Part shown: piece by piece, positions 37,701-45,711 of the stretch
How the letters are laid out: every line of letters starts with the position of its first letter
Numbering within the stretch: position 1 is the stretch's first letter
DNA from: CAWEYO01 sp963813315
Lineage (GTDB): Bacteria > Pseudomonadota > Alphaproteobacteria > Rhizobiales > Rhizobiaceae
Assembly (NCBI GenBank): GCA_963813315.1
Contig: CAWEYO010000017.1
Location: 1 to 64,000, forward strand
Length of the DNA: 64,000 bases
Reading direction: 5' to 3'
Translations under genes and position numbers: made by a program
Notes under the pieces: generated by a model
The model's input: the letters and a program-made list of their open reading frames with translations, nothing else
What the model was told of the DNA's origin: nothing
Databases searched by the model: none

Positions 37701-38567
37701 GGCGGTCACAAGGTCTATCTGCGCACCGGCGAGTTCGACGACGGGCGCCTGGGCGAGATCTTCATCGACATGCACAAGGAAGGTGCTGCCTTCCGCGCCA
37801 TGATGAACAATTTCGCCATCGCGATCTCGCTCGGGCTGCAGTATGGCGTGCCCTTGGAGGAATATGTGGAGGCCTTCACCTTCACCAAATTCGAGCCGGC
37901 GGGCATGGTGCAGGGCAACGACGCGATCAAGAATGCGACTTCGATCCTGGATTATGTGTTCCGGGAGCTGGCCGTGTCCTATCTCGGCCGCCACGACCTT
38001 GCCCATGTCGACATGTCCGACTTCTCGAACACCGCGCTCGGCCGGGGCATCAACGAAGGCCGCGCCCTGCCCTTCTCGAAGGGGCTGACGCGCGGCGCCT
38101 CGCCGCTCAAGGTGGTGCCCGGCTCCAACGAGGCCAAGGGCTTCGGTGGGTCTGGCCCAGCCGGAAGCGCCGGCGGCAGCCAACCGGTACGCTCTGCGCC
38201 AACCGCCATCTCGGGCTCGAACGTCCGCGCGATCTCGTCGGGCGGCACAGTGACGGCTTTGAAGCCGCTTGTATCCGAAGTCTGGCAGGAAACCACCGCC
38301 TTCAAGCGCGACTATGAGGAGCGGGCGCGTGAGTTGCCGGAGCAAGCGGCCGACGTGGAAGGCGCAGCCGAGACTTCGGGCCTGTTTACCGACGCCGCCG
38401 CGAAGGAGGCATACGAGGCCAAAGCGCTCGCCGCCGAACGCCGCCAGCAGGCCATCATGCAGGGTTACACCGGCAACATGTGCTCGGAATGCCAGAACTT
38501 CACTATGGTCCGCAACGGCACCTGTGAGAAGTGCGACACCTGCGGATCAACCAGCGGGTGTAGTTGA
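34749..38567 (+). CDS. nrdJ: Adenosylcobalamin-dependent (class II) ribonucleotide reductase
   Basis: NrdJ reduces ribonucleotides to deoxyribonucleotides using adenosylcobalamin as radical source, independent of oxygen. The 1,272-aa length fits the long alphaproteobacterial type. The first active-site Cys is in HPQPHACFIQSV (about residue 199). The catalytic finger-loop Cys is in NPCSEYMFLDDTACNLASIN (about residue 475). The phosphate-binding loop is PTGTIGLVMDCDTTGIEPDF (about residue 675). The C-terminal redox tail has several Cys pairs in CSECQNFTMVRNGTCEKCDT, then CGSTSGC at the very end. Residues about 925-985 form a charged insertion (DDEDEEDLIEELVAA, then a helix rich in Arg and Lys). 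GAAGGA precedes the ATG. An NrdR box lies upstream. Confidence 0.96.
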   Translation: MRIERHFTKDGQSPYAEIEFRKALSEIKNPDGSVVFRLAGIDVPAQFSQVATDVLAQKYFRKAGVPARLKKIEETGVPSFLWRSVPDEAALAALPESERYGSETDARQVFDRLAGTWTYWGWKGGYFNGEDDARAFRDELAYMLATQRVAPNSPQWFNTGLHWAYGIDGPGQGHFFVDPFTGKLTRSKSAYEHPQPHACFIQSVADDLVNEGGIMDLWVREARLFKYGSGTGSNFSQLRGEGERLSGGGKSSGLMSFLKIGDRAAGAIKSGGTTRRAAKMVVVDVDHPDIEGYIDWKVKEEQKVAALVTGSRIVKQHLTAIMKACVNCEGHDDDCFDPSINTALKREIRAAKKHAVPENYIKRVIQFARQGYTQIEFKTYDTDWDLEAYLTVSGQNSNNSVSLKDDFLRAVEKDENWNLVGRIDGKVHKTLKARDLWEKIGFAAWASADPGLHFNTTMNDWHTSPAAGPIRASNPCSEYMFLDDTACNLASINLLPYRNADGSIDIERYEHTARLWTVVLEISVMMAQFPSKEIAKLSYEYRTLGLGYANIGGLLMTSGIPYDSSEGRAICGALTAIMTGVAYATSAEMAAELGAFPDYDRNAGNMLRVMRNHRRAAYGDRDGYEKLAVNPVPLNEADCPHPELIAHARAAWDRAIELGEEHGYRNAQATVIAPTGTIGLVMDCDTTGIEPDFALVKFKKLAGGGYFKIINRAVPEALRTLGYSESQIAEIEAYAVGHGNLNQAPGINPVSLKARGFTDDKVDTLNAALKSAFDIKFVFNKWTLGEEFCKDFLGFTDEQLNDVSFEMLPALGFTKREIEAANIHVCGAMTLEGAPFLKDEHLPVFDCASPCGKVGRRFLSVESHIRMMAAAQPFISGAISKTINMPNEATVEDCKEAYMLSWKLALKANALYRDGSKLSQPLNASLIADDEDEEDLIEELVAAPTAARAVTVTEKIVERIIEKVVRDREKLPNRRKGYTQKAIVGGHKVYLRTGEFDDGRLGEIFIDMHKEGAAFRAMMNNFAIAISLGLQYGVPLEEYVEAFTFTKFEPAGMVQGNDAIKNATSILDYVFRELAVSYLGRHDLAHVDMSDFSNTALGRGINEGRALPFSKGLTRGASPLKVVPGSNEAKGFGGSGPAGSAGGSQPVRSAPTAISGSNVRAISSGGTVTALKPLVSEVWQETTAFKRDYEERARELPEQAADVEGAAETSGLFTDAAAKEAYEAKALAAERRQQAIMQGYTGNMCSECQNFTMVRNGTCEKCDTCGSTSGCS

Positions 38568-38719
38568 GGAACGTCCGCCGTTCTCGGCGATGAACTTAAC
38601 GCCGCCGCGACTTTGTCGTGATTGAGGCGAACGGCGTACACGACCGGCTGCGCCGGGCGCGGCCGGCACCGGCTGGTCGCGGCGCAACCCGGCGCAGGTC
38701 AGAAACTTTGCCCGCTCGG

Positions 38720-39469
38720 TCAGGAGCCGGCCGGGGCGGGTCCGAACCGGATACGGAAACGTCGGTTTTCGCGTCCCTTCTTCTCGATCTTGCCGATATG
38801 AATTTCACCCACCTCGCCCGTAGACACCACATGGGTGCCGCCGCAGGGCTGGCTGTCGATAGAGGCGTTCTCGCCGATGCAGACGAGCCGGATCCTTCCG
38901 GTGCCGGCGGGCGGCCGGACGTTCTTCGACTTTACCAGGCCAGGATTGGCGGCGAGCTCCTCGTCATTGATCCAGCGTGTGAATACCGGATGATCCGCGG
39001 CGACGAGGTCCATAAGCCTTGCCGTGACATCTTCCTTGGAAAAGCCGGCTTCCGGAATATCGAAATCGACCCTGGATTCTTCCTCCCCGACCGCAGCGCC
39101 GGTTATGGGAAACGGGCATATCACCGTGAGAAGATGACAGGCCGTATGCATACGCATCAGCCGATAGCGGCGTTCCCAGTCAATCGCGATCCTCAGCGGC
39201 TCGCCGACCGCCGGAAGCTTCGACCCCGCCACTGGTATATGTATGATCTCGTCCTTGGTCTCGCCGGTAAGGGTGGCGGCGATCGAGATCGCCGCTGCGC
39301 CGTTCTCCCGTCGAAACGTCCCCACATCGCCAGGCTGGCCGCCTGACGTGGCATAGAAGATGGTGCGATCAAGGATAATGCCGCCGCGTTCATTGATCGC
39401 AACCACAATCGCCTGCGCCTCGCGCAGATAGGCGTCGTCCCGGAAAACCGCCTCGGTCGCCAACGCCAT
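38720..39469 (-). CDS. Alanyl-tRNA editing protein (AlaX type)
   Basis: This 249-aa trans-editing factor removes Ser or Gly wrongly attached to tRNA-Ala. Metal ligands are present: H108 and H112 in MHTACHLL (HxxxH) and C209/H213 in CGGTHV. GGQPGDVG near residue 44 is the conserved start loop of the fold. The length places it between short and long AlaX forms and it has no C-Ala domain. ATG 39469 shares one base with the upstream cysteine synthase stop (TGATG), so the two are translationally coupled. The link between cysteine synthesis and alanyl-tRNA editing is not explained by known pathway logic. Confidence 0.9.
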   Translation of the reverse strand: MALATEAVFRDDAYLREAQAIVVAINERGGIILDRTIFYATSGGQPGDVGTFRRENGAAAISIAATLTGETKDEIIHIPVAGSKLPAVGEPLRIAIDWERRYRLMRMHTACHLLTVICPFPITGAAVGEEESRVDFDIPEAGFSKEDVTARLMDLVAADHPVFTRWINDEELAANPGLVKSKNVRPPAGTGRIRLVCIGENASIDSQPCGGTHVVSTGEVGEIHIGKIEKKGRENRRFRIRFGPAPAGS

Positions 39470-40503
39470 CACGACACCTCTTCATATGGGACAGGGATTT
39501 GCGCCTGCGTCTCCATCCAGTCGGGCACCGGAAGGTCCTTGGAGCGCAGGAACTCCGGATTGAAAAGCTTGGATTGGTAACGCGTCCCGAAGTCGGCGAG
39601 GACGGTCACGATCGTGTGGCCCGGTCCGAGGTCTCGCGCCAGACGGATAGCGCCGGCGATATTGATGCCGGACGAGCCGCCAAGGCACATGCCCTCTTCC
39701 TGAATGAGGTTGAAAACATGGGGGAGCGCCTCTTCGTCGGGGATTTGGTACGAAAAGTCGGGCGTAAATCCTTCCAGATTGGCAGTAATGCGCCCCTGCC
39801 CTATGCCTTCCGTGATCGAGCTGCCTTCGGCCTTCAGCGCGCCTTCCGTATAGAAACTGTAAAGTGCTGCGCCGAGTGGGTCGGCCAGAGCGATCTTCAC
39901 AGTCCTCTTCTTCGCTTTCAGCCCGAACGCCACGCCGGCAAGCGTTCCGCCCGTGCCCACCGACGAGACGAAGCCGTCCACCCTGCCGCCGGTCTGCGCC
40001 CAGATCTCTTCGGCCGTCGTGCGGATATGGCCATCGCGGTTGGCCACATTGTCGAACTGGTTCGCCCAGATCGCTCCGTTCGGATCGGTCCCGGCCAATT
40101 GCGCGGCGAGCCGTCCCGAAACCTTCACATAGTTGTTCGGGTTCTTGTAGGGGACTGCCGGCACCTCGATCAGCTCGGCTCCCATGACCCTTAGCGTGTC
40201 CTTCTTTTCCTGGCTCTGCGTGTCCGGAATAACGATGACGGTCCGGTAGCCAAGCGCCTTGCCGACCAGCGTCAAACCGATACCGGTATTGCCGGCCGTC
40301 CCCTCCACGATGACGCCGCCGGGTCTGAGCAACCCCCTCTCTTCCGCATCGCGGATGATGAAAAGCCCGGCGCGGTCCTTCACAGACTGGCCGGGATTCA
40401 TGAACTCGGCCTTACCGAGAATTTCGCAGCCGGTTTCTTCCGAAGCGCGCTTCAAGCGGATTAGCGGCGTATTGCCGATAGCGTCGATCACCGAACGGTG
40501 CAT
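39469..40503 (-). CDS. cysK: Cysteine synthase A (O-acetylserine sulfhydrylase)
   Basis: This is a PLP enzyme forming cysteine from O-acetylserine and sulfide, 344 aa. The PLP lysine is K42 in NPGQSVKDRAG. The Asn loop is VEGTAGNTGIGL and the phosphate-binding loop is SSVGTGGTLAGV. A C-terminal extension after CLGGSSGINIAGAIRLARDL ends FNPEFLRSKDLPVPDWMETQ and makes it a little longer than enteric CysK, a form common in alphaproteobacteria. ATG 40503 is chosen because AAGGAA precedes it and SVIDAIGNTPLIRL then sits at the normal place. The partner cysE is elsewhere in the window at 48.8 kb. Confidence 0.9.
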   Translation of the reverse strand: MHRSVIDAIGNTPLIRLKRASEETGCEILGKAEFMNPGQSVKDRAGLFIIRDAEERGLLRPGGVIVEGTAGNTGIGLTLVGKALGYRTVIVIPDTQSQEKKDTLRVMGAELIEVPAVPYKNPNNYVKVSGRLAAQLAGTDPNGAIWANQFDNVANRDGHIRTTAEEIWAQTGGRVDGFVSSVGTGGTLAGVAFGLKAKKRTVKIALADPLGAALYSFYTEGALKAEGSSITEGIGQGRITANLEGFTPDFSYQIPDEEALPHVFNLIQEEGMCLGGSSGINIAGAIRLARDLGPGHTIVTVLADFGTRYQSKLFNPEFLRSKDLPVPDWMETQAQIPVPYEEVS

Positions 40504-40632
40504 GGGGGTTCCTTCAATGAATTCGAAAACGACCCTAGAAACGGCCGCGCGCGCTTTCAAGGCAGTAAATTGCGCGATCCAGCCGCATTGAGGACGCAGA
40601 ACACGCCAAAGCGGGCGCTTGCGGCAAAATTG

Positions 40633-40676
40633 GCGGCCATTTGCAGACCGTCATCACCTGAATACCAGCACACCCT
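40633..40676. repeat. Partial copy of the ~140-bp palindromic element
   Basis: The right-hand end only: GCCATTTGCAGACCG followed by ATCACCTGAATACCAGCACA and CCCT. This matches the ends of the complete copies at 52.4, 61.3 and 63.7 kb. The left part is absent or too diverged to see. Confidence 0.7.
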
Positions 40677-40751
40677 AATGGAACTGCCCGCTTTCCAACC
40701 CCTTGCGCCATCGCTAGGTATGCGGGGAGGATAGAGGAAGGGATTCTTGCA

Positions 40752-41570
40752 ATGGGGCTCTACCGGGCGAACCCGATGGACGGCGCTGCCTGGGTGACCG
40801 GAGCCAGCTCGGGCATTGGCCGTCAACTCGTGCTCGACCTCGCGCGCGAAGGCTATTCGGTGGCCGCCACCGCCCGAAACCGCGAAAAGTTGGACGAACT
40901 TGCCGCCGAGGGTAAAGCCCTGAAAGGACGTGTCGTGGCATTTCCCTGCGACGTCACCGACGAGCAGGCAATGCGTAAGACGGTCGAGGCTATTGAAGCA
41001 GAACTCGGCCCGGTCGTCTTGGCGGTCTTCAACGCCGGCACCTACTTCCCGGCGCGGGGGGCCGCCCTCGAAGCCGGCAGTTTCACGATGTCCTATCAGA
41101 TCAACGTTCTGGGCGTCGTCTATGGCCTTGTTCCGCTGGTCGAGCTGATGCGCGAACGAGGGCGGGGTCAAGTCGCGATTATCGGTTCGGCCACCGCCTA
41201 CCGCGGCCTGCCGCTGGCTTCGGCATATGGCGCCACCAAGGCGGCGCTCAACTATATGGCCGAGGCGCTGAAATTCGATCTCGACAAGATGAATATCCGC
41301 ATTCAGATGATCAATCCGGGGTTCGTTGAAACCCCGCTCACCAAGAACAACAAGTTCGCCATGCCGGCGCTGATGTCGGTCGCCCACGCCTCCGAGCGGA
41401 TAGCATATGGGCTGAAGACAGGGGGCTTCGAAGTTGCCTTCCCACGCCGCCTGACCATTTTCCTGAAACTGATCCACCTGTTCCCGTACCCGCTCTATTT
41501 CTGGTTCGTGAACTGGGCGATGGGTTTGCGAAAGAAGACATCGAGGAGGCGCAGGAGGCCAAGCCGCTAG
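40752..41570 (+). CDS. SDR family oxidoreductase, 272 aa
   Basis: This short-chain dehydrogenase has TGASSGIG (about residues 16-23), TARNREKL after strand 2, a central NAGTYFP, and the catalytic pair in SAYGATKAAL (YxxxK), with Ser in IIGSATAYRG. A hydrophobic, aromatic region near the C-terminus (LIHLFPYPLYFWFVNWAMGL) followed by a strongly basic tail (RKKTSRRRRRPSR) suggests membrane association. Similar proteins are annotated as ketoreductase-like SDRs of unknown substrate. ATG 40752 has GAAGGG about 11 bases upstream; ATG 40776 is another possibility. It is convergent with the helicase gene downstream. Confidence 0.83.
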   Translation: MGLYRANPMDGAAWVTGASSGIGRQLVLDLAREGYSVAATARNREKLDELAAEGKALKGRVVAFPCDVTDEQAMRKTVEAIEAELGPVVLAVFNAGTYFPARGAALEAGSFTMSYQINVLGVVYGLVPLVELMRERGRGQVAIIGSATAYRGLPLASAYGATKAALNYMAEALKFDLDKMNIRIQMINPGFVETPLTKNNKFAMPALMSVAHASERIAYGLKTGGFEVAFPRRLTIFLKLIHLFPYPLYFWFVNWAMGLRKKTSRRRRRPSR

Positions 41571-41632
41571 GTGTGTTGAACCCAGGCGGCGTTGGGCGTG
41601 GCTGTTGCACCCCCTTTGTCCTGCCGGACATC

Positions 41633-41770
41633 TCCCCCACAAGGGGGAAGATCAGCTGGCGCGTTGGGTTTCGCCAATCGCATCGTTGGGTTTCGCCAGT
41701 CGCCATCGTTGCAGGAGTGTTGGAGACAATGGAGCGAACAATCTCCCCCCTTTTCGGCCTCAAGGGGGAG
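41633..41770. repeat. Short palindromes and a 19-base direct repeat in a convergent gap
   Basis: A tight hairpin TCCCCC-ACAA-GGGGGA lies at 41633-41648. A 19-base sequence beginning CGTTGGGTTTCGCCA occurs at 41662-41680 and 41684-41702 with one mismatch and a period of 22, with a partial third start after it. A second hairpin, CTCCCCC (41743-41749) with GGGGGAG (41764-41770), ends the block. It lies between two convergent genes, so the hairpins may serve as terminators. Confidence 0.55.
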
Positions 41771-41800
41771 AATGGATTTTATGAGCTTGGCGCAGCCGCT

Positions 41801-43174
41801 CTACGCAGCGCGCGCGGCCGGCTTGCGACTGCCGAATCCACGGCGCTTTTTCCGGAAATCCTTGCGGTCGTCCGGCTTGCCGGCATACGGCTTGCTGCCG
41901 AAATTGTTGCCGCCCCTCTTCTGGCCTTGCGGCGGCCGTGCCCCGCGCAAATCGCCGCGATCGTTGGCCGGCTCCCTTGACGGGTCAGCCCTCTCGTGCG
42001 CCTCACGTTGTGGGTCGGGCAGGCGGAGATGATCGGCGGTTACCGCCAGCTTCATGCGGATGACGCGTTCGACCTGACGCAGTTTGCTTGCCTCGGAAGG
42101 GTCGCAAAGTGTAATGGCGACTCCGTTCGCGCCGTTGCGGCCGGTGCGGCCGATGCGATGGACGTAGCTCTCCGCCTCGTCCGGAAGATCGAAGTTCACC
42201 ACATGGCTGATGCCGGGGACGTCGATGCCGCGAGCGGCTATGTCGGTCGCCACAAGGATGCGGACTGAACCGTCGCGGAAGCCGTTCAGCGCCTTCTGGC
42301 GTGCGTTCTGCGATTTGTTGCCGTGGATGACCGCGGCGTTGAAGCCGTCCCGCTCCAGATCACGGGTCACGCGATCCGCACCGTGCTTGGTGCGAGCAAA
42401 AACGATCACCGAGTTCATTGCGGGGTCGGCAAGCATCGCTGAGAGAACCTGGCGCTTCTGCTTGGTGCGGGCCATGACCACGCCCTGGCTGATCTCGGCT
42501 GCCGTCGTACCCTGCGGCGCGACTTCGACGCGGACCGGATCCTTCAGCAGGCCCTCGGCGAGCTGTTCGATTTCCGGAGGCATCGTCGCAGAAAAGAGCG
42601 CGGTCTGGCGGTCGCGATGCGTCGCCTTGGCGAGCCGTCTCACGTCGTGGATGAAGCCCATGTCGAGCATGCGGTCGGCTTCGTCCAGCACCAGCCAGCG
42701 CGTTTCGGCAAGGTTGACTTCGCGTTCGCGCACGAGGTCGGTCAGCCGGCCCGGGGTGGCGATAAGAATGTCGACGCCCTGCGCCATGCGCTTGACCTGA
42801 CTGAAGCGTGAAACGCCGCCGAGCACCAGCGCGGTGGAGATGTGCAGACCTTTGGCCAAAACGCGGATCGTCTCCTCGATCTGAACCGCAAGCTCACGCG
42901 TCGGTGCTAGTATCAGGGCACGAGCCGTCTTCGGTAAGCGCTTGGTGCCGAGGCCGGCGATCTTTGTGAGGATAGGCAGGCTGAAGGCGGCTGTCTTGCC
43001 CGAACCTGTCTGGGCAACACCCATGATGTCGCGGCCTTCAAGCTGCGGCGGGATCGCCTGTGTCTGAATCGGCTTCGGGTCGATGAAACCCGAATTGAGC
43101 GTTGTTTTCAACAGCACGCCGGTGATGCCGAGTTTCGCGAAGCCGTTTTGCTCCGCATCGATTTCATTTTTCAA
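41801..43174 (-). CDS. DEAD-box ATP-dependent RNA helicase (RhlE-like)
   Basis: This 457-aa RNA helicase has all the DEAD-box motifs in order: Q motif (GFIDPKPIQTQAIP), motif I AQTGSGKT, Ia PTRELAVQ, motif II DEAD in LVLDEADRMLD, motif III SAT, and motif VI HRIGRTGR. The C-terminal 90 residues are basic and Gly/Arg-rich (GGNNFGSKPYAGKPDDRKDF, KKRRGFGSRK), as in RhlE/CsdA-type helicases that help ribosome assembly and cold growth. The first 12 residues are polar and the Q motif starts early, so ATG 43174 is credible. A long non-coding stretch precedes the gene. Confidence 0.9.
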   Translation of the reverse strand: MKNEIDAEQNGFAKLGITGVLLKTTLNSGFIDPKPIQTQAIPPQLEGRDIMGVAQTGSGKTAAFSLPILTKIAGLGTKRLPKTARALILAPTRELAVQIEETIRVLAKGLHISTALVLGGVSRFSQVKRMAQGVDILIATPGRLTDLVREREVNLAETRWLVLDEADRMLDMGFIHDVRRLAKATHRDRQTALFSATMPPEIEQLAEGLLKDPVRVEVAPQGTTAAEISQGVVMARTKQKRQVLSAMLADPAMNSVIVFARTKHGADRVTRDLERDGFNAAVIHGNKSQNARQKALNGFRDGSVRILVATDIAARGIDVPGISHVVNFDLPDEAESYVHRIGRTGRNGANGVAITLCDPSEASKLRQVERVIRMKLAVTADHLRLPDPQREAHERADPSREPANDRGDLRGARPPQGQKRGGNNFGSKPYAGKPDDRKDFRKKRRGFGSRKPAARAA

Positions 43175-43549
43175 TTTATTCTTCTTTCAAGTAGCCGAAG
43201 CCACGCAAACGGGCGGCAGGGCGCAACCTGCCGCAGGTGATTCTCATATCGAAACGACAAGGCGGCGGGCATATGCCCACGCGGCTGCGCTGCCGTGCCT
43301 GCAAGCCCTATGCCTGCGGGACTATTCCACCGCTCACCGAAACACGGAAAGGGAGAAACCTGACGCAACCAGTCCCATTGAACGGGAAAACCGGGTTACG
43401 ACCCGGCCAATGCGCCTATCCGCCGCCATATGGGCGAGTTCGCCTGTGAAAGCAAGAAGATTCCGCATTCGTCATCCTCCCGCTTGACCGGTGACCGGTA
43501 GCTGCCTCACGGCAACACGCCATGCAGCTGCCGCCGGAATTCATCCATT
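43175..43549. other. Intergenic, likely leader and promoter region of the helicase gene
   Basis: About 375 bases without a recognisable gene. It lies directly upstream of the minus-strand helicase gene and downstream of the DUF1697 gene. DEAD-box helicase genes often have regulated leaders, but I see no defined fold. Confidence 0.35.
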
Positions 43550-44125
43550 CTATCCTTTCACGTTGCGCTCTCGCGGTCCTCCCAACGTCCGCGCTAACTC
43601 GGCCAGCGCCAGAACGGTCCGCCAATTTCGTGCCGTCGTAGCCACCTTGAGCACCTTGTCGACCTTTGCCCCAAGTTTCGACTGGGAAAAGCCTTGGGGC
43701 GTGAAGAAATAGAGTGCCCTGCCCTTTATTACGAACCGTTCGGTATCCGGCACGGCATTCGCGGCAAGCTCGGCGACCAATTCCTTCGCAGGTTCGGATT
43801 TCAGAACGAAGACGTGCAACTTCGTCGGCTCTGCTATACCTTCTGAAAACGGATTGCCGCCGACGATGCGCGACCATTCGGCGAAGTTGACGACCAGGAT
43901 TTCCTTGGTGAAGGAGAACTTGCGTTCGACGAGCGCGGCGATCCTTGCCGTAACCCGATCGGCGTTCAATTCGGAAACAACGACCGCATTGCCGCTGTTG
44001 ATATAGGTGGCGACATCGCGAAACCCCGCATTCGTCAATGCTTCTCGCAACGGGGCGGTGGGCAGTTGCGTCGCCCCGCCGACGCCGCGGAAGAGCACTA
44101 TGTAGACGGTTTCGCTAGCGGCCAT
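43550..44125 (-). CDS. DUF1697 protein
   Basis: A 191-aa protein of the DUF1697 family. Typical blocks are VYIVLFRGVGGATQLPTAPLREAL, GFRDVATYINSGNAVV, ILVVNFAEWSRIVGGNPF and VPDTERFVIKGRALYFFTPQGFSQSKL. The fold is thought to be ferredoxin-like, but the biochemical role is unknown. The pattern YINSGNVVF is normally near residue 43, as here. It is divergent from the XRE regulator gene downstream on the other strand. Confidence 0.85.
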   Translation of the reverse strand: MAASETVYIVLFRGVGGATQLPTAPLREALTNAGFRDVATYINSGNAVVVSELNADRVTARIAALVERKFSFTKEILVVNFAEWSRIVGGNPFSEGIAEPTKLHVFVLKSEPAKELVAELAANAVPDTERFVIKGRALYFFTPQGFSQSKLGAKVDKVLKVATTARNWRTVLALAELARTLGGPRERNVKG

Positions 44126-44308
44126 CGGATGCCTTGCCCCGCGTCTCCTTGTCGGCGGGTTAGGAATATCTGTTTTCGATTTCTTGGGCGAGATCGACTG
44201 TGCTCAAGAGCATCTGCCGGAAATATGGAACCGGTCCGTGGGAAAATCTTGCGACCTGCCTGCGCTACTGATACTTTCGGGTCAAATTGAGCCAAAAGCA
44301 CCAAAATA

Positions 44309-44593
44309 ATGGTGACATCCGCCCAGATCCGCGCCGCCCGCAGCCTTATCGGCTTCTCGCAAGGTCAGGTGGCAGAGGCGACCGGGCTCTCCATTCCAAC
44401 CATCAAGCGAGCCGAATCGGAGATCGGATTACGCGCATCACGAACCGCAATCGAGGCAATTCGAAAGGCGCTTGAGGTTGCAGGCGTGATTTTTGTTCCC
44501 GAGGACGTCGAAGGGGCCGGCGTCCGGCTCCGCAGGTCCGCCCGGACGGAGGGTTTGCGCCCGGAGGAACTGAACGCAACCAACGACGATTGA
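44309..44593 (+). CDS. Small XRE-type helix-turn-helix regulator
   Basis: This 94-aa DNA-binding protein consists of a helix-turn-helix (IRAARSLIGFSQGQVAEATG, then LSIPTIKRAESE, residues about 7-40) and a short acidic tail (VIFVPEDVEGAGVRLRRSAR). Such single-domain regulators are common in rhizobial genomes, often near restriction or toxin genes, but no partner is adjacent here. The I-R-A-A-R start is usual for this group. It is divergent from DUF1697 with a gap of about 180 bases. Confidence 0.82.
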   Translation: MVTSAQIRAARSLIGFSQGQVAEATGLSIPTIKRAESEIGLRASRTAIEAIRKALEVAGVIFVPEDVEGAGVRLRRSARTEGLRPEELNATNDD

Positions 44594-44851
44594 TCCCAGA
44601 GCAATTCCAGGACCGGTTTTCCCTCCGGCATTGCGTGGCGGCGCACGCCCAACGGCTCAGAGCGAGCGCTTGAAATGACATCCCGGCAGCAGGATAGTTA
44701 ACATACTGTCGCGCCTTTTGCTCATATTTTATACTTATTTGAGTTTGTATCTATTCGATTTCTCTTCTATTTCTACTCAATGTCTACTTCCGTATTTTGC
44801 TTCAGATAAATCCGCTTCTGTCATTGTGACCTTGAACGGGGACACGTCACA
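44594..44851. other. Intergenic with AT-rich leader before the transglutaminase-like gene
   Basis: About 258 bases. From about 44715 to 44820 the composition drops to strongly T-rich, unlike all surrounding DNA, with pyrimidine tracts on the coding strand (TTTCTCTTCTATTTCTACTC). It directly precedes the ATG at 44852. A promoter and untranslated leader are likely. Confidence 0.45.
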
Positions 44852-45457
44852 ATGGCGAAAACAATATCCGGACTGCTTGTCGCTGCTGTGGTCTCTCTTT
44901 CCGCTCTCTGGACATCCGCGGAAGCGGCAGGCTCTGATCCGATGGACACCGGCCGCCAGGCATCACAGCCCATCGGCCACTACCAATTCTGCCAGCGCGA
45001 ACCTCAGGAATGCGCGCAAAAGACATTGACCATGCGTCCGGTGAAGCTTACGCGCGACCTCTGGAAGGAAATCGTCAGCATCAACAATGCTGTCAATACG
45101 AAGGTCATGCCACGGACCGACATGGAGAATTGGGGAGAGGAGGAGGTCTGGTCGTTTCCTGACGGCGTTGGCGATTGCGAAGACTATGTGCTGGAAAAGC
45201 GCCACGAACTGATGACAGCCGGTATCCCGGCCGGCAGCCTGCTGATCACAGTCGTCCGCCAGCCGAATGGTGACGGTCATGCGGTGCTTACCGTGCGAAC
45301 CAGCAATGGCGACTACGTCCTCGACAATCTGGAACCGCGCGTGCTTGCCTGGCGCAAGACGCAATACACATACCTCAAGCGCCAGTCGGAGACGAATTCG
45401 GGCACCTGGGTGTTGATCAACGACGGCCGAGCCACAGCGGTCGGTTCGGTTCAATGA
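44852..45457 (+). CDS. Transglutaminase-like cysteine peptidase (BTLCP family), exported
   Basis: This 201-aa exported protein has a signal peptide at residues 1-26 (ISGLLVAAVVSLSALWTSAE, cleavage after AEAA). It belongs to the bacterial transglutaminase-like cysteine peptidases. The catalytic triad is clear: C109 (GVGDCEDYV), H143 (GDGHAVLTV) and D158 (YVLDNL). Family relatives such as LapG cleave a surface adhesin, but those carry calcium sites and adhesin neighbours. Here no lapD or adhesin gene is adjacent, so the role is unknown. A Cys pair (FCQREPQEC) may form a disulfide near the N-terminus. Confidence 0.87.
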   Translation: MAKTISGLLVAAVVSLSALWTSAEAAGSDPMDTGRQASQPIGHYQFCQREPQECAQKTLTMRPVKLTRDLWKEIVSINNAVNTKVMPRTDMENWGEEEVWSFPDGVGDCEDYVLEKRHELMTAGIPAGSLLITVVRQPNGDGHAVLTVRTSNGDYVLDNLEPRVLAWRKTQYTYLKRQSETNSGTWVLINDGRATAVGSVQ

Positions 45458-45711
45458 ATTGAGAGAGCAGCCCGGTCGGTCCCTACGTTCCTGTTCCCAA
45501 TGACCGGATATGAGAGTCTGGCCCAGTCCCCTGGGCCGGCCCCGCTTTTTCATGCCGGCGATCGACGTCCATCGCGGCTGCGGATCCAGCCAACACGCCC
45601 GGCTTTACCGTTCGTTTACCATGCGCGCCGCACAGTCGCCGCGGGTGAAGGGCCATGGTGCAGCTTCTGTCTCTCGCGGGAGCCGAAGCGCGCAAGGCTC
45701 AGGGGGACAGC

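Noticed and set aside
37125..38345. Second long open frame antisense to nrdJ
   Set aside because: Same reason: it lies fully inside nrdJ on the other strand and has no family character.
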